64,000 bases of DNA from Paenibacillus oleatilyticus. Its GTDB lineage: Bacteria; Bacillota; Bacilli; Paenibacillales; NBRC-103111. This document shows positions 17,313-26,333 of the stretch, one piece after another. The notes under the pieces were generated by a model, which saw only the letters and a program-made list of their open reading frames with translations, made no database searches and was not told where the DNA came from. The stretch is taken from assembly GCF_018998565.1 (NCBI RefSeq), contig NZ_JAHNZO010000015.1, positions 113,036 to 177,035 on the forward strand, in the 5' to 3' direction. The stretch's first letter is position 1. Each line of letters opens with the position of its first letter. Position numbers and translations under genes: made by a program.

Positions 17313-18209
17313 CTAGACTGCTTCTTCTCTTAATTTTTTCCGAATCAGCCGGATAAACGATTCTGCGACCGGCGTTAACGGATGATCTTCGGCTGTGCAT
17401 ATCGCAATCGGCCGTTTCAGCTCGACATCCCGCACATACACTCGGGCTACCTCGCCCCGCTCGATATATTCGCGTGCCGCCATGGCCGAGATGAGATTTG
17501 CCCCGTACCCGGCACCGACCGCTCGAATCGTCTCGTGCAGTCCGTTAAACTGCATCCCGATCTTCGGCTGCCTTACGTTATAGGTCCGGCACATCGACAG
17601 GAACCTTTCTCGAGTCGAGCTTCCCTCCTCCCGGATGACGAACGTTTCTTCCATCATTTCCTTTAAAGAGGCTTCGCGGTTCGCCAGAGGATGCCCGGCC
17701 GGAACGATGAACCACAGCTCTTCGTCGAACAGATGCTCCCATTTTATTCGGGGCTGCTCCCAACCTCCCGCAATAACGGCTACGTCTGCCCGATGTTCCC
17801 ACAGAAGGGCGAACGCTTCGCGGGTATTGACGGTGATGACGTTGATGGCAACGTCTTCATGCCGGGTTTTGAAATATGCGATCCATCTCGGAAGCAGCAC
17901 CGTTCCGGGGAGGTTGGTCACGGCAAGCGTCAGTTCCCCTCGTTTTCCCGCCGCAATGTCGCTCATCCGGTTCTCGATTTCGCGTTCCGCAGCGAACAGC
18001 TTGCCGGATAGAGCATACAGCTCCCGGCCTGCATACGTCAGAGCAATGCCCCTGCCGTCCGGCCGAACCAGCTTGAGGCCGATTTCTTTTTCCAGATTTC
18101 TCAGATGCTGGGTGACGGCAGGCTGACTGATGCGAAGCTCTTCTGCCGCTTGGGTTACATGACCGCTCCGGGCTACGGCATGAAATACTTTTAGCGCATG
18201 CAAATTCAC
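17313..18209 (-). CDS. LysR-family transcriptional regulator
   Basis: A 298-residue LysR regulator with N-terminal helix-turn-helix (VTQAAEELRISQPAVTQHLR, residues about 18-37) and a substrate-binding-like effector domain. The overall type recalls CysL/CbbR-like members. It is divergent from the MFS gene at 18354, which it probably controls. The effector is unknown. Confidence 0.93.
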   Translation of the reverse strand: MNLHALKVFHAVARSGHVTQAAEELRISQPAVTQHLRNLEKEIGLKLVRPDGRGIALTYAGRELYALSGKLFAAEREIENRMSDIAAGKRGELTLAVTNLPGTVLLPRWIAYFKTRHEDVAINVITVNTREAFALLWEHRADVAVIAGGWEQPRIKWEHLFDEELWFIVPAGHPLANREASLKEMMEETFVIREEGSSTRERFLSMCRTYNVRQPKIGMQFNGLHETIRAVGAGYGANLISAMAAREYIERGEVARVYVRDVELKRPIAICTAEDHPLTPVAESFIRLIRKKLREEAV

Positions 18210-18235
18210 GGCTCTCCCCCATTCGCAAGGAATTC

Positions 18236-18250
18236 ATAAGTATATCTTAT
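18236..18250. promoter_or_regulatory. Possible LysR box
   Basis: ATAAG-N5-CTTAT is a 15-base inverted repeat in the LysR/MFS intergenic region, 26 bases before the LysR start. The spacing suits a LysR box, but the sequence is short and AT-rich. Confidence 0.35.
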
Positions 18251-18353
18251 CGGTTGGTGATCATTATATATTAGTTTTTTGCGAGGGCGTGAACTATTTT
18301 TAGTATGATCGGCTTACGTTAAAGCAGCGTATGAGGAAGAGAGTGAATGTGCA

Positions 18354-19607
18354 ATGGATAAGACAACGATTCGCGGGAAAAAGGAAGTGCTGCGAATCTC
18401 ATGGATTACGGCGCTTTGTCTGACGGGGGACTCGATGCTGTACATCGTGCTGCCTTTGTACTGGAAGGAAGCCGGTCTGGACTCGCTCGTTCAGGTCGGC
18501 ATTCTTTTGTCCGTCAATCGGCTGGTACGGCTGCCCTTGAACCCTATCGTCAGCCGGATTTACCGTCATATCAGCCTGCGGCAGGGCATGCTCGCAGCGG
18601 TCGTGCTGGCGATCCTGACGACCGCTTCATACGGTTTCATCCACACGTTCCCCCTCTGGATTGCAGCGCGGTGCGTCTGGGGCCTGGCTTGGTCTTTGTT
18701 AAGGCTTGGCGCCTATTACGCCATCCTGGAGCTGTGCCGGGATCGCAACGAAGGCCGGCTGTTCGGCCTGTATAACGGTCACTACCGGCTGGGGAGCCTC
18801 GTCGGGATGCTGCTCGGAGGCGCCCTTGCTGAGATGCTGGGGCTTCGTACCTTAGCATGGCTTCTTGGTGCAGCGACCGTTTGCGGCGTTCCTTTCCTGC
18901 TGCGTGGCCTTCGAATCGACGATGTGCAAAAGAAATCCGTCCGGCTGGCGGAGGCTTCCGTTCCGATTCCGCAGCAGCGCTCCGGAACAGCCGCGTTCAT
19001 GACCGTGCTGAAAACCAAAGACGTCCCTTGGCTGCTCGCCGCCGCTCTAGGCTCGGCCATGATTTACGAAGGGATGCTGACCTCCACGCTCAGCAATTAT
19101 GCCGAAACGAGACAGGCCTCGATGACGGTCCTCGGCTTTACGCTCGGCGGCGCGTTTATCGCCGGGGGACTGCAGGCGCTGCGGTGGGGCTGGGGCCCCT
19201 TCCTGTCGCCGTTCATCGGCAGCCTGTCGGATCGGCAGTCCAATAAAGCCCGCCTGCTGACGTGGACGATGGGCGTGGCAGCTGCCCTGCTGTTTTTGTT
19301 TCCGCTGCCTTTGCCCATGTGGGGCTGGATTGCTGTGGCCGTTGGGCTTTTGATGACATCGACTTGTACGACGACGCTCATGGATGCCTTGGCCGGCTCC
19401 GTCTCCGGCACGCTAAGCATGTACGATCGAAGAACCGTCATGACGGCCTATTCCGTCACGTTGGACGTGGGAGCGGCGCTCGGTCCGGCCGTCTCGTTCT
19501 GGGTGGTGCAGCATGCGGGGTATCCTGCCGTTTATTGGGGGGCTGCGGCGATGTGGCTCGGGCTTTGCTGTTATTTCTTCGTTTCGAGGCCGTTCGCGAA
19601 GCCGTGA
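18354..19607 (+). CDS. MFS transporter
   Basis: A 417-residue major facilitator with about 12 membrane helices. It is divergent from a LysR gene. It begins ISWITALCLTGDSMLYIVLP, as in a group of Bacillaceae MFS proteins of unknown substrate. Only a weak GAGGAAGAG site precedes the ATG at 18354. Its stop overlaps a GTG that starts the decayed acetyltransferase downstream. Confidence 0.86.
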   Translation: MDKTTIRGKKEVLRISWITALCLTGDSMLYIVLPLYWKEAGLDSLVQVGILLSVNRLVRLPLNPIVSRIYRHISLRQGMLAAVVLAILTTASYGFIHTFPLWIAARCVWGLAWSLLRLGAYYAILELCRDRNEGRLFGLYNGHYRLGSLVGMLLGGALAEMLGLRTLAWLLGAATVCGVPFLLRGLRIDDVQKKSVRLAEASVPIPQQRSGTAAFMTVLKTKDVPWLLAAALGSAMIYEGMLTSTLSNYAETRQASMTVLGFTLGGAFIAGGLQALRWGWGPFLSPFIGSLSDRQSNKARLLTWTMGVAAALLFLFPLPLPMWGWIAVAVGLLMTSTCTTTLMDALAGSVSGTLSMYDRRTVMTAYSVTLDVGAALGPAVSFWVVQHAGYPAVYWGAAAMWLGLCCYFFVSRPFAKP

Positions 19608-20000
19608 ATCGCGCCATGACTCAGGAAGAAGCCGAAAAATCGCCGGCTGGAAGTACGAGGAGCTTATTTTTTTTACAATATGGACGACGATCCGGACGAT
19701 TACGAGGAATTTCTCGATCCCGTCAGGAGAGGCCGCCGTTACTACAGCGTTTATACCGAAAGCGGACTTATGGGATTCTTTTCTTTTACACCGCAAGAGC
19801 AGGAAGGGCTAACGCTTGCCGAAAAAGCTTTTGCCCCGCGTCTCTTTGTTTTGTCCGTGGCCACTTTGAATCAACGGGCGATCCAAGCGTACGAAAAAGC
19901 GGGATTTGTGCAGACAGAGACATTTGTACAGCAGACGAACGGAGGCAGCTATGACTTTATCCGGATGATCAAAAAAGCAAAACGGGCTGCCCCGCTGTAA
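19604..20000 (+). pseudogene. Decayed GNAT-family acetyltransferase
   Basis: Pieces of a GNAT enzyme are spread over three frames. MTQEEAEK (frame of the GTG at 19604) is followed by IAGWKYEE in the next frame, then YNMDDDPDDYEEFLDP and the rest in the third. Each switch falls at a homopolymer (A5 near 19635, T8 near 19667) one base short of the in-frame length. The acetyl-CoA segment with the RGxGxG-type loop is also missing between GFFSFTPQEQEG and LTLAEKAFAPR. The C-terminal NQRAIQAYEKAGF is preserved. The gene cannot make a normal enzyme. Confidence 0.75.
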
Positions 20001-20039
20001 AACGATCGCAGAGCAGCCCTCGCCTTGATCAAGCTACGT

Positions 20040-20804
20040 TTATTCGAAACCTTTGGCGCGCAGGTTGTTCAGGCTGGTTTGAAGGCAGTCAAACGGATTT
20101 TTGCCGTAGCAATCATCCTGTTCGACGGCTCCCCATTCGACGCCGATCTCCCTGCACGCGTCCAGGATGCGCGTGAAATTCATGTTGCCTTCGCCGACTT
20201 CGGCAAAGCGCTGCTCCTGCTTGGCCGTTACGGCCATATCCTTCAGGTGGATGACCTTCATCCGTCCGTCAAGCTTGCGAATCCAATCGGCCGCATCGCC
20301 TCCGCCCGCTTGGGCCCAGTACACATCCAACTCGAAATGGACCGCCTCCGGATCGGTTTCCCGGATCAGAATGTCCATTCCCGTCGCTCCGTCGAATTTG
20401 ACGAATTCAAAGCTGTGGTTATGATAAATAAACTGCAGCCCCGAACTGTTCAACTGCCGGCCGATTTCCGTCGCCTTAGCGGCGAACGCTTCGTATCCTT
20501 CCCGACTGGTGCGATACTGCTGCGGCATACCGCCCAAGCCGACATAACGGCAGCCCCACAAGCGGTGCATCGCAATAACCTCATCCAGCTTGTCCGTCAA
20601 ATCCTCGTATCCGATATGCGTCGCGCAGATCGTCAAGCCTTCCCGGTCCGTTATCTCCTTAAGCGCCTCCGGTTCGATCGGACCGAGCCCGGAAACCTGA
20701 ACCGCGCGATATCCGATTTCTTTCACCCGCTTAAGCGCAGCTTCGATATCCTCCGGCGTTTTCAGAAAATCCCGCAGCGTGTACAACTGAGCAGCTAGTT
20801 TCAT
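20040..20804 (-). CDS. Sugar phosphate isomerase/epimerase (xylose isomerase-like TIM barrel)
   Basis: A 254-residue AP-endonuclease-2/xylose-isomerase-like barrel. Likely metal ligands are the Glu of the HNHSFEF region, ELDVYW, the His of VIHLKDM and the final Glu of WGAVEQDD. Family members isomerise or epimerise sugars, often in inositol or keto-sugar breakdown. The actual substrate is unknown. It has its own promoter region with a palindrome at 20881-20904 and lies next to, but apart from, the murQ operon on the same strand. Confidence 0.88.
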   Translation of the reverse strand: MKLAAQLYTLRDFLKTPEDIEAALKRVKEIGYRAVQVSGLGPIEPEALKEITDREGLTICATHIGYEDLTDKLDEVIAMHRLWGCRYVGLGGMPQQYRTSREGYEAFAAKATEIGRQLNSSGLQFIYHNHSFEFVKFDGATGMDILIRETDPEAVHFELDVYWAQAGGGDAADWIRKLDGRMKVIHLKDMAVTAKQEQRFAEVGEGNMNFTRILDACREIGVEWGAVEQDDCYGKNPFDCLQTSLNNLRAKGFE

Positions 20805-20868
20805 CAGTATCTCTCCTACGTTTTGTCATCGGTTTGGTTGGATGATTTTGGAACAGACATTCAACCCT

Positions 20869-20904
20869 ATCATATCAAAGTTTCCTAGTCACAGCCATAG
20901 GAAA
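20869..20904 (-). promoter_or_regulatory. Promoter region and palindromic operator of the sugar isomerase gene
   Basis: On the minus strand a -10 TATGAT (20869-20874) has a poor -35 (TGGCTG). The -35 lies inside the inverted repeat TTTCCTA-N10-TAGGAAA (20881-20904), with perfect 7-base arms. This suits a regulator acting at the -35. Confidence 0.45.
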
Positions 20905-20934
20905 ACGGTTACTTTTTTTATGTGCATGCTCGAT

Positions 20935-20976
20935 AAAAAACTTCCTTCAAGCGGCACTCCGGCAGCTCAAAGGAAG
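20935..20976 (-). terminator. Terminator of the murQ operon
   Basis: On the minus strand CTTCCTTTGAGC pairs with GCTTGAAGGAAG (one mismatch), followed by TTTTTT. It begins 13 bases after the murQ stop. Confidence 0.75.
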
Positions 20977-20988
20977 CTTTTTCTTTTC

Positions 20989-21909
20989 TTACCCCGTCTG
21001 TTGTCCTTCTAGCCAGCGGACCGCTTCTCCGAAATGACCGCCCGACCGCTCTAACGCCGCCGACGCTTCCTGCCTGCCAATAGCAAACCGGTGCATCAGG
21101 ATCGCCAGGCGCGCATCGCCTTCGGCCCGCAGGGCCAGCTCCTCCGCCGCCATCCGGTCCGCTCCGGTCGCTTCGCCGACGATGCGCACGACTCGGTCGC
21201 GCAGCTTGGCGTTCGTCGCCTGCACGTTCACCATCAGGTTGCCGTACACTTTACCGAGCTGAACCATCACCGTTGTGCTGATCATGTTCAGCACCATCTT
21301 TTGCGCAGTGCCGGCCTTCATGCGCGTCGAACCGGTGACCACCTCGGGTCCGACCGGTACCTCGATGCCGTGTGCCGCCTCCCGGCTAAGCTCGGTGCCC
21401 GTGTTGCACGAGATGCCGACGGTCAAGGCACCGATGCGGTTGGCTTCGCGGATCGCCCCCAGCACATACGGCGTCCGGCCGCTCGCCGTAAGGCCGACGA
21501 CCGCGTCCGCTTCTGTCGCATGGCGCGCGATATCCGCCGCCCCGGCTTCCAGGTCGTCCTCCGCGTTTTCGACGGCGTTCACCATTGCTGTCTCGCCCCC
21601 GGCAATAATGCCGCGCACGAGCGACGAATCGACCCCGAACGTCGGAGGACATTCGGACGCGTCCAGAATGCCGAGCCGGCCGCTCGTGCCGGCCCCGATG
21701 TAATAAAGCTTGCCTCCCTGCCTCAACCGCGCCGCAATCGCGGTGATCGCTTCTTCGATTTGCGGCAGCGCGGTTTGTACGGAAGCGGCAATCGTACCGT
21801 CCTCGCCGTTGATCGTCTCGATGATTTCCCGCACGCTCATCCGGTCCAAATGGACGGACTTGGCGTTCCGCTGCTCCGTAACCGGCTGCCGTTGTTCGTT
21901 ATGCGTCAT
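20989..21909 (-). CDS. murQ: MurQ, N-acetylmuramic acid 6-phosphate etherase
   Basis: A 306-residue SIS-domain etherase that splits MurNAc-6-phosphate into GlcNAc-6-phosphate and lactate in cell-wall recycling. The family blocks are clear: YYIGAGTSGRLGILDASECPP and the second block with GSTRMKAGTAQKMVLNM. It is full length. It closes a five-gene operon with an ABC sugar importer and a serine hydrolase. No MurNAc kinase or PTS is seen nearby, so how its phosphorylated substrate arises is open. Confidence 0.96.
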   Translation of the reverse strand: MTHNEQRQPVTEQRNAKSVHLDRMSVREIIETINGEDGTIAASVQTALPQIEEAITAIAARLRQGGKLYYIGAGTSGRLGILDASECPPTFGVDSSLVRGIIAGGETAMVNAVENAEDDLEAGAADIARHATEADAVVGLTASGRTPYVLGAIREANRIGALTVGISCNTGTELSREAAHGIEVPVGPEVVTGSTRMKAGTAQKMVLNMISTTVMVQLGKVYGNLMVNVQATNAKLRDRVVRIVGEATGADRMAAEELALRAEGDARLAILMHRFAIGRQEASAALERSGGHFGEAVRWLEGQQTG

Positions 21910-21965
21910 AAATTCTCCTTCCCTTCTCGGCTCCTGATCGCATTAGCTGCCTTTCTCGTCCCGTC

Positions 21966-22790
21966 TTACTTGACCGCGCCCGCCGTCATGCCGTCCATGA
22001 ACTGTCTGGAGGAGAGGGCGAACAGCACGATCATCGGCAGCGACGACAAGGTTAGCCCCGCGAACAGCACGCTCCAATCGGTGGAGTATTCGCTGAACAG
22101 CGTCAGCATGCCGACGGGAATCGTCTTTTTCACTTCGTCTTGGATGAAGATCAGCGGGAAGAAGAAATCGTTCCACACCGTGATGAAATTCATGATCATG
22201 ACCGTTCCGAGCGCCGGTCGCATCAAGGGCGCCACGATGCTCAGCAGCAGGCGGATATCGGAGCAGCCGTCGATCCGGCCCGCCTCCTCCAGCTCCTTCG
22301 GCAGCGTCCGAAAAAATCCGGTCAAGATCAGGACCGACATCGGGATGCCGATGGCCGTATACATCAAAATCAGCGAAATAACCGTGTTCATCAGCCCCAA
22401 ATTTTTCATCAGCATGAACAGCGGAACGATGCCGAGCTTGACCGGAATCATCATGCCGAGCAGGAAGAAGAAGAACAGCGCCGGATTCCAGCGGAACGGA
22501 TATCTGGCAATATAGAACGAAGCCAGCGATCCGAACAGCAGAATCAGGGCGACGGAAACGACGCTGACCGTCAGGCTGTTCCAAAAATAATCGAAGTAAG
22601 GAAGCTGGTCCAGCAGCTTCTTGTAGGCGGCCATACTCCAGGCCTTCGGCAGTCCGATCGGATTTTTGAAAATGTCGATGTTCGTCTTAAAAGAAGACAA
22701 GAGCATCAGAACGATCGGATAGAGGCTGAGAAGCGCGAACAGACTGGCGATAACGTAATGCGATGCGCGTAATGCCGGGTTTGTTTTCAC
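21966..22790 (-). CDS. ABC sugar importer permease (MalG type)
   Basis: A 274-residue inner-membrane permease of the CUT1 carbohydrate family with six membrane helices. The EAA loop is EELEEAGRIDGCSDIRLLL, which docks the shared ATPase. A GTG start is used, with AAAGGGGG upstream. It lies between the other permease and murQ. No ATPase gene is in the operon; an MsmX-type ATPase elsewhere probably powers it, as is known for CUT1 systems in Bacillota. Confidence 0.92.
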   Translation of the reverse strand: MKTNPALRASHYVIASLFALLSLYPIVLMLLSSFKTNIDIFKNPIGLPKAWSMAAYKKLLDQLPYFDYFWNSLTVSVVSVALILLFGSLASFYIARYPFRWNPALFFFFLLGMMIPVKLGIVPLFMLMKNLGLMNTVISLILMYTAIGIPMSVLILTGFFRTLPKELEEAGRIDGCSDIRLLLSIVAPLMRPALGTVMIMNFITVWNDFFFPLIFIQDEVKKTIPVGMLTLFSEYSTDWSVLFAGLTLSSLPMIVLFALSSRQFMDGMTAGAVK

Positions 22791-22808
22791 GAAGCGTCTA
22801 CCCCCTTT

Positions 22809-23765
22809 CTAATACTCCATGTCCCGCTTGCGAACATAGGCCATAAACAATGCGGACAGTGTAGCGATGATCAAGAACAGCACGACCGCCAGCGCCGAGC
22901 CGAGACCGACCGCCACGCCGTCGCCCGACGAGCCGCCGAAAGCCGTACGGTAAAAGAAAACCGCCAGCGTATCCGTCGAATGATACGGTTCTCCCTGCGA
23001 GCCTTGCATCGCATATATAAGCTCGAACGCTTCGAACGCGTGAATGAACGTAAATACGGTGAGAATGACGACAGATTGCGTCATCATAGGCAAAATGATC
23101 GAACGAATCAAGCGGAAACCCTGCACCCCGTCCAGCCTCGACGCCTCGATCACCTCTTGGGAGATCGACTGCAAGCCTGCAAGCAGAATCAGCACCGCGA
23201 AGCCGACGCCGAACCAACTGTTCGCGAGAATGATCGCCGTCAGCGCCGTGTCCGGCTCGCCAAGCCACGGCCTCGCCCATTCGGTGAGACCGATGTTTTT
23301 GAGCGCGAAGTTTACGACGCCGGAATTCGGGTTCAGCATGAGCTTCCACAGGAAGCCGACGACGATGACCGACAGCAGCCGAGGCACGAAGTAGGCCATT
23401 TTGAACAACTCCGCGCCCTTCACTTTCGTGTAAATAATGTATGCCAAAATGAAAGCGATACCATTTTGCACAACCATTTCCAGTATAAAATAGTAAACGT
23501 TATGACCAAACGCGTTCCAGAACAGCCCGTTGAACGGCTCCGTCGTAAACAGCTTGACGAAATTGTCAATCCCGACAAAAGCGCCCTTCTGAAGCCCCTT
23601 CCAGTCGAACAAGCTGTAGCTGAAAGCCGCTACGATCGGGTACACGACAAACAGCGCGTAGACGGCGAGGGCAGGAACCGGGAACAGGTGGATGATCCCT
23701 CGTTTCCAGTTCAAACCCGGCTGCCGTTTGCTTGTGCGGTCCCATACCGCCACTTCTCGATTCAT
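22809..23765 (-). CDS. ABC sugar importer permease (MalF/UgpA type)
   Basis: A 318-residue CUT1 permease with a short N-terminal cytoplasmic tail and six helices. The EAA loop is QEVIEASRLDGVQGFRLIR. It partners the MalG-type permease downstream and the lipoprotein upstream. Spacing to both is short, consistent with one transcript. Confidence 0.92.
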   Translation of the reverse strand: MNREVAVWDRTSKRQPGLNWKRGIIHLFPVPALAVYALFVVYPIVAAFSYSLFDWKGLQKGAFVGIDNFVKLFTTEPFNGLFWNAFGHNVYYFILEMVVQNGIAFILAYIIYTKVKGAELFKMAYFVPRLLSVIVVGFLWKLMLNPNSGVVNFALKNIGLTEWARPWLGEPDTALTAIILANSWFGVGFAVLILLAGLQSISQEVIEASRLDGVQGFRLIRSIILPMMTQSVVILTVFTFIHAFEAFELIYAMQGSQGEPYHSTDTLAVFFYRTAFGGSSGDGVAVGLGSALAVVLFLIIATLSALFMAYVRKRDMEY

Positions 23766-23806
23766 TGCGCCCCGCCCTTTCTATAAGGTTTGTGTCGACC
23801 GGCGGT

Positions 23807-25123
23807 TTATTTGGCCGCGGGCTTGAACCAGGAATCGGCGCTCTTCTGCACGACATCCGTCACCGTGTCCGGTTTTTCCTTGCCGAGGAACATTCCTTGG
23901 AGAGCCGTCTCCAGTGTAGCCTTGGTCGTCGGATTGCCTGCACTGAAATGGACGACCATTGCATACGGCGTCGAATTGGCGGCAGCGAGCTGGATCATTT
24001 TCGCGACGAGCGGGTCGGAGGATTCCACGCCCGGAATCGTGCTCGGCTTCTTCAGATCGTCGGCCACCATCTTGCCGAATTCCTTCGTCGTCATGAACTC
24101 GATAAACTTCATAGCCGCTTCTTTATTCTTGGAAGCCGCGTTGACGGCGAACGAGCCGTCCACCCAGTTGGTCACGCTGGCCTTGCCGTCCGCCTTCACC
24201 GGAGGAACCGGGAACAGATCCAGATCGAGGTCCGGGTTCATCTTTTTCATGACCGCAATTTCCCAATCGCCCATCACGATCATCCCCGCCTGCTCGGTGA
24301 CGAACAGATTGCGCATGTCATCCATGCCGAGACCCGTATAATTTTCCGGGAAATAATTTGTCAATCCTTGGAGCATCGTGATCGAGTCGGTGAACTCTTT
24401 GCTTTTGAAGTTCGTTTTGCCTGCGAGCAGGTTATTGACAAACTCGGTGCCGCCGTAAAACTGCGGGCCAAGCGCGCCGTGCGTCAGGGACAAAATCCAG
24501 CCTTCCTTGGAGCCGAAGGCAAACGGCGCAATCTTGTTCTGCTTCAGCGTATCGGCCGCCTTCATCAGCTCATCCCAAGTTTTCGGCTCAGACAGGTTGA
24601 ATTTTTTGAACAGCTTTTTGTTATAAAAAATTTGCGTCGAGCTGTAGACCGTCGGCACGCCGTATACTTTGCCGTCCTTGCCGGTGGCGGCCATCTTCGC
24701 TTCCTTCGGAATCGCTTCGAGCCCCTTGACGCTGTCGAGCGGCTCCAAATATTTGGCGTCGGCGAGCGCAATGCCGGCCGCATACGGTCTGAGATGGATG
24801 ATGTCGGGGCCGCTTCCGGTTTGCAGCGCCGTATTCAGCACCGTGTTGTATTCGGTGTTTTTGGTCGGCTTGAATTCGATCTCGATGTCGGGGTTCGTCT
24901 TGTTGAACGCTTTGATGATCTTCTCGTACACTTCCTTGTCTTCCGTCCGCCAGCTGCCCATCGTCAGCTTGACCTTCTGAGCTTCCGTTTTCTTTCCTCC
25001 GCCCCCGTTTGCCGCCGGAGCTTCTTGCGCCCCGTCCTTCGACGGGCTGCTGCAGCCCGTTGCGATGAGCGATATGGCCGCAGCGAGCGCGATGGCCGAT
25101 TTCATGGTCTTTGTCCCCTTCAT
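23807..25123 (-). CDS. ABC sugar-binding lipoprotein
   Basis: A 438-residue extracellular solute-binding protein (family 1). The signal peptide ends in a lipobox-like SLIATGC, so Cys would be lipidated. The mature part begins with a Ser/Ala-rich linker, and the rest is typical (VKLTMGSWRTEDKEVYEKII). GGGAGGG precedes the ATG at 25123; an in-frame ATG at 25105 is possible. The ligand is unknown; with murQ and the serine hydrolase next to it, a cell-wall sugar is a reasonable guess. Confidence 0.92.
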   Translation of the reverse strand: MKGTKTMKSAIALAAAISLIATGCSSPSKDGAQEAPAANGGGGKKTEAQKVKLTMGSWRTEDKEVYEKIIKAFNKTNPDIEIEFKPTKNTEYNTVLNTALQTGSGPDIIHLRPYAAGIALADAKYLEPLDSVKGLEAIPKEAKMAATGKDGKVYGVPTVYSSTQIFYNKKLFKKFNLSEPKTWDELMKAADTLKQNKIAPFAFGSKEGWILSLTHGALGPQFYGGTEFVNNLLAGKTNFKSKEFTDSITMLQGLTNYFPENYTGLGMDDMRNLFVTEQAGMIVMGDWEIAVMKKMNPDLDLDLFPVPPVKADGKASVTNWVDGSFAVNAASKNKEAAMKFIEFMTTKEFGKMVADDLKKPSTIPGVESSDPLVAKMIQLAAANSTPYAMVVHFSAGNPTTKATLETALQGMFLGKEKPDTVTDVVQKSADSWFKPAAK

Positions 25124-25152
25124 ACTTAAGCCCTCCCTTGGGTGATGATTCG

Positions 25153-26202
25153 CTATTTATCCTCGATGAGCGAGGTATAAACCGTCGTATGCAGAATCGG
25201 CCGCAGCTCCCGCATGATCGGACTTCGTCCGAAATGCACCGCGTTGGTCAAGAACACGACAATCAACTCGTGGAACGGGTCGATCCACAGGCTCGTTCCG
25301 GTAAAGCCGGTATGCCCGAAGCTGCCGTGCGGCCAAGACGCCCCGCAGGACGGCGCCCGCTCCTGACCATGCCATATTTCCCAGCCAAGCGCCCGGCCTT
25401 GATACGGATTGCGGAAGCAAGCGTTGATGGTTTCCCTGCTCAGCAGTCCGCCACCGCTCGGGTCAAGCCAGGCTCGGGCGTACTTGCGCAGGTCGTCCGC
25501 CGTTGTGAACAGTCCCGCGCTGCCGCTGACGCCTCCCAGATGGTAGCTCTTCTCGTCATGGACGACTCCGTGCACATATCCAGCGCCGTCGTCCAGCGGT
25601 TCCGTGGCGGCGATTCGTCCGAGCAGCTCCGGCCGCGGATTGAACATCGAATCGGCCATCCCCAGCGGGTCGAACACGTACCGGCGCGCGCACGATTCCA
25701 GCGATTGCCCGGATACGACGGCGGCGACTTCGCCCAGCAAAATCATCCCGAGGTCGCTGTACACCGCCTGCTCCCCGGGCTCCGTCACCAGCTCCTGCTT
25801 CAGCACGAGAGGAATGACGTCCCGGCGCTCCGTCCGCTTGGCGTAAGGAAGCTCGGGAGAAAGCCCGGACGTATGCATCAGCAGGTGACGCAGCGTCACG
25901 TTCGGATGGCGGAAGCCGGTAATATACGCCTGGACGGGATCGTCCAGGCGAAGCCTTCCCTGTTCCGCCAGCGCCAGAATGACCGGCAAGGTCACCGTCA
26001 CTTTCGTTAACGAAGCGACGTCGAACATCGTACGCTCGGTCACCAGGCATTCGGCGGTGCCGTCCGAATAGGACCCGTAAGCTTGGCTCCATCGAACGTC
26101 AGCCCCCAGCGAGATATCCACAACGGCTCCGGGAATCGCCTTTTCCTTCACCCATCGCCGGATCAACCGGTCTACCGCGCTCCATTTCTTTGGATCGGTC
26201 AT
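25153..26202 (-). CDS. Beta-lactamase-related serine hydrolase (AmlE/YbbE-like)
   Basis: A 349-residue class C beta-lactamase-fold hydrolase. The nucleophile motif is SLTK (in FDVASLTKVT), the second motif is YSD (Tyr kept) and the KTG-box equivalent is HTG (in FGHTGFTG). No signal peptide is visible, so it is probably cytoplasmic. B. subtilis has a related hydrolase (YbbE/AmlE) in its murQ cluster, which supports a muropeptide role here by analogy. It is the first gene of the operon, with a promoter and a cre site upstream. Confidence 0.87.
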   Translation of the reverse strand: MTDPKKWSAVDRLIRRWVKEKAIPGAVVDISLGADVRWSQAYGSYSDGTAECLVTERTMFDVASLTKVTVTLPVILALAEQGRLRLDDPVQAYITGFRHPNVTLRHLLMHTSGLSPELPYAKRTERRDVIPLVLKQELVTEPGEQAVYSDLGMILLGEVAAVVSGQSLESCARRYVFDPLGMADSMFNPRPELLGRIAATEPLDDGAGYVHGVVHDEKSYHLGGVSGSAGLFTTADDLRKYARAWLDPSGGGLLSRETINACFRNPYQGRALGWEIWHGQERAPSCGASWPHGSFGHTGFTGTSLWIDPFHELIVVFLTNAVHFGRSPIMRELRPILHTTVYTSLIEDK

Positions 26203-26242
26203 CTCTCCCTCGCCGCCCCTCTTTCTAATGTGCCAATATTTT

Positions 26243-26256
26243 TGTAAACGCTATCA
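26243..26256. promoter_or_regulatory. CcpA cre site of the murQ operon
   Basis: TGTAAACGCTATCA matches the cre consensus TGWAARCGYTWNCW at every position. It lies just past the predicted start of the murQ operon, where CcpA would block transcription when preferred sugars are present. Confidence 0.7.
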
Positions 26257-26270
26257 TTCTTCATACTCAT

Positions 26271-26298
26271 ATTATAAAATATTATTTCATTTTGTAAA
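26271..26298 (-). promoter_or_regulatory. Promoter of the serine hydrolase-ABC-murQ operon
   Basis: On the minus strand, -35 TTTACA (26293-26298), a 16-base spacer and -10 TATAAT (26271-26276). Start is expected near 26264, immediately before the cre site. Confidence 0.65.
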
Positions 26299-26333
26299 TA
26301 GTGACATGAAATTTTATTTCCGGGAATAAAAAA

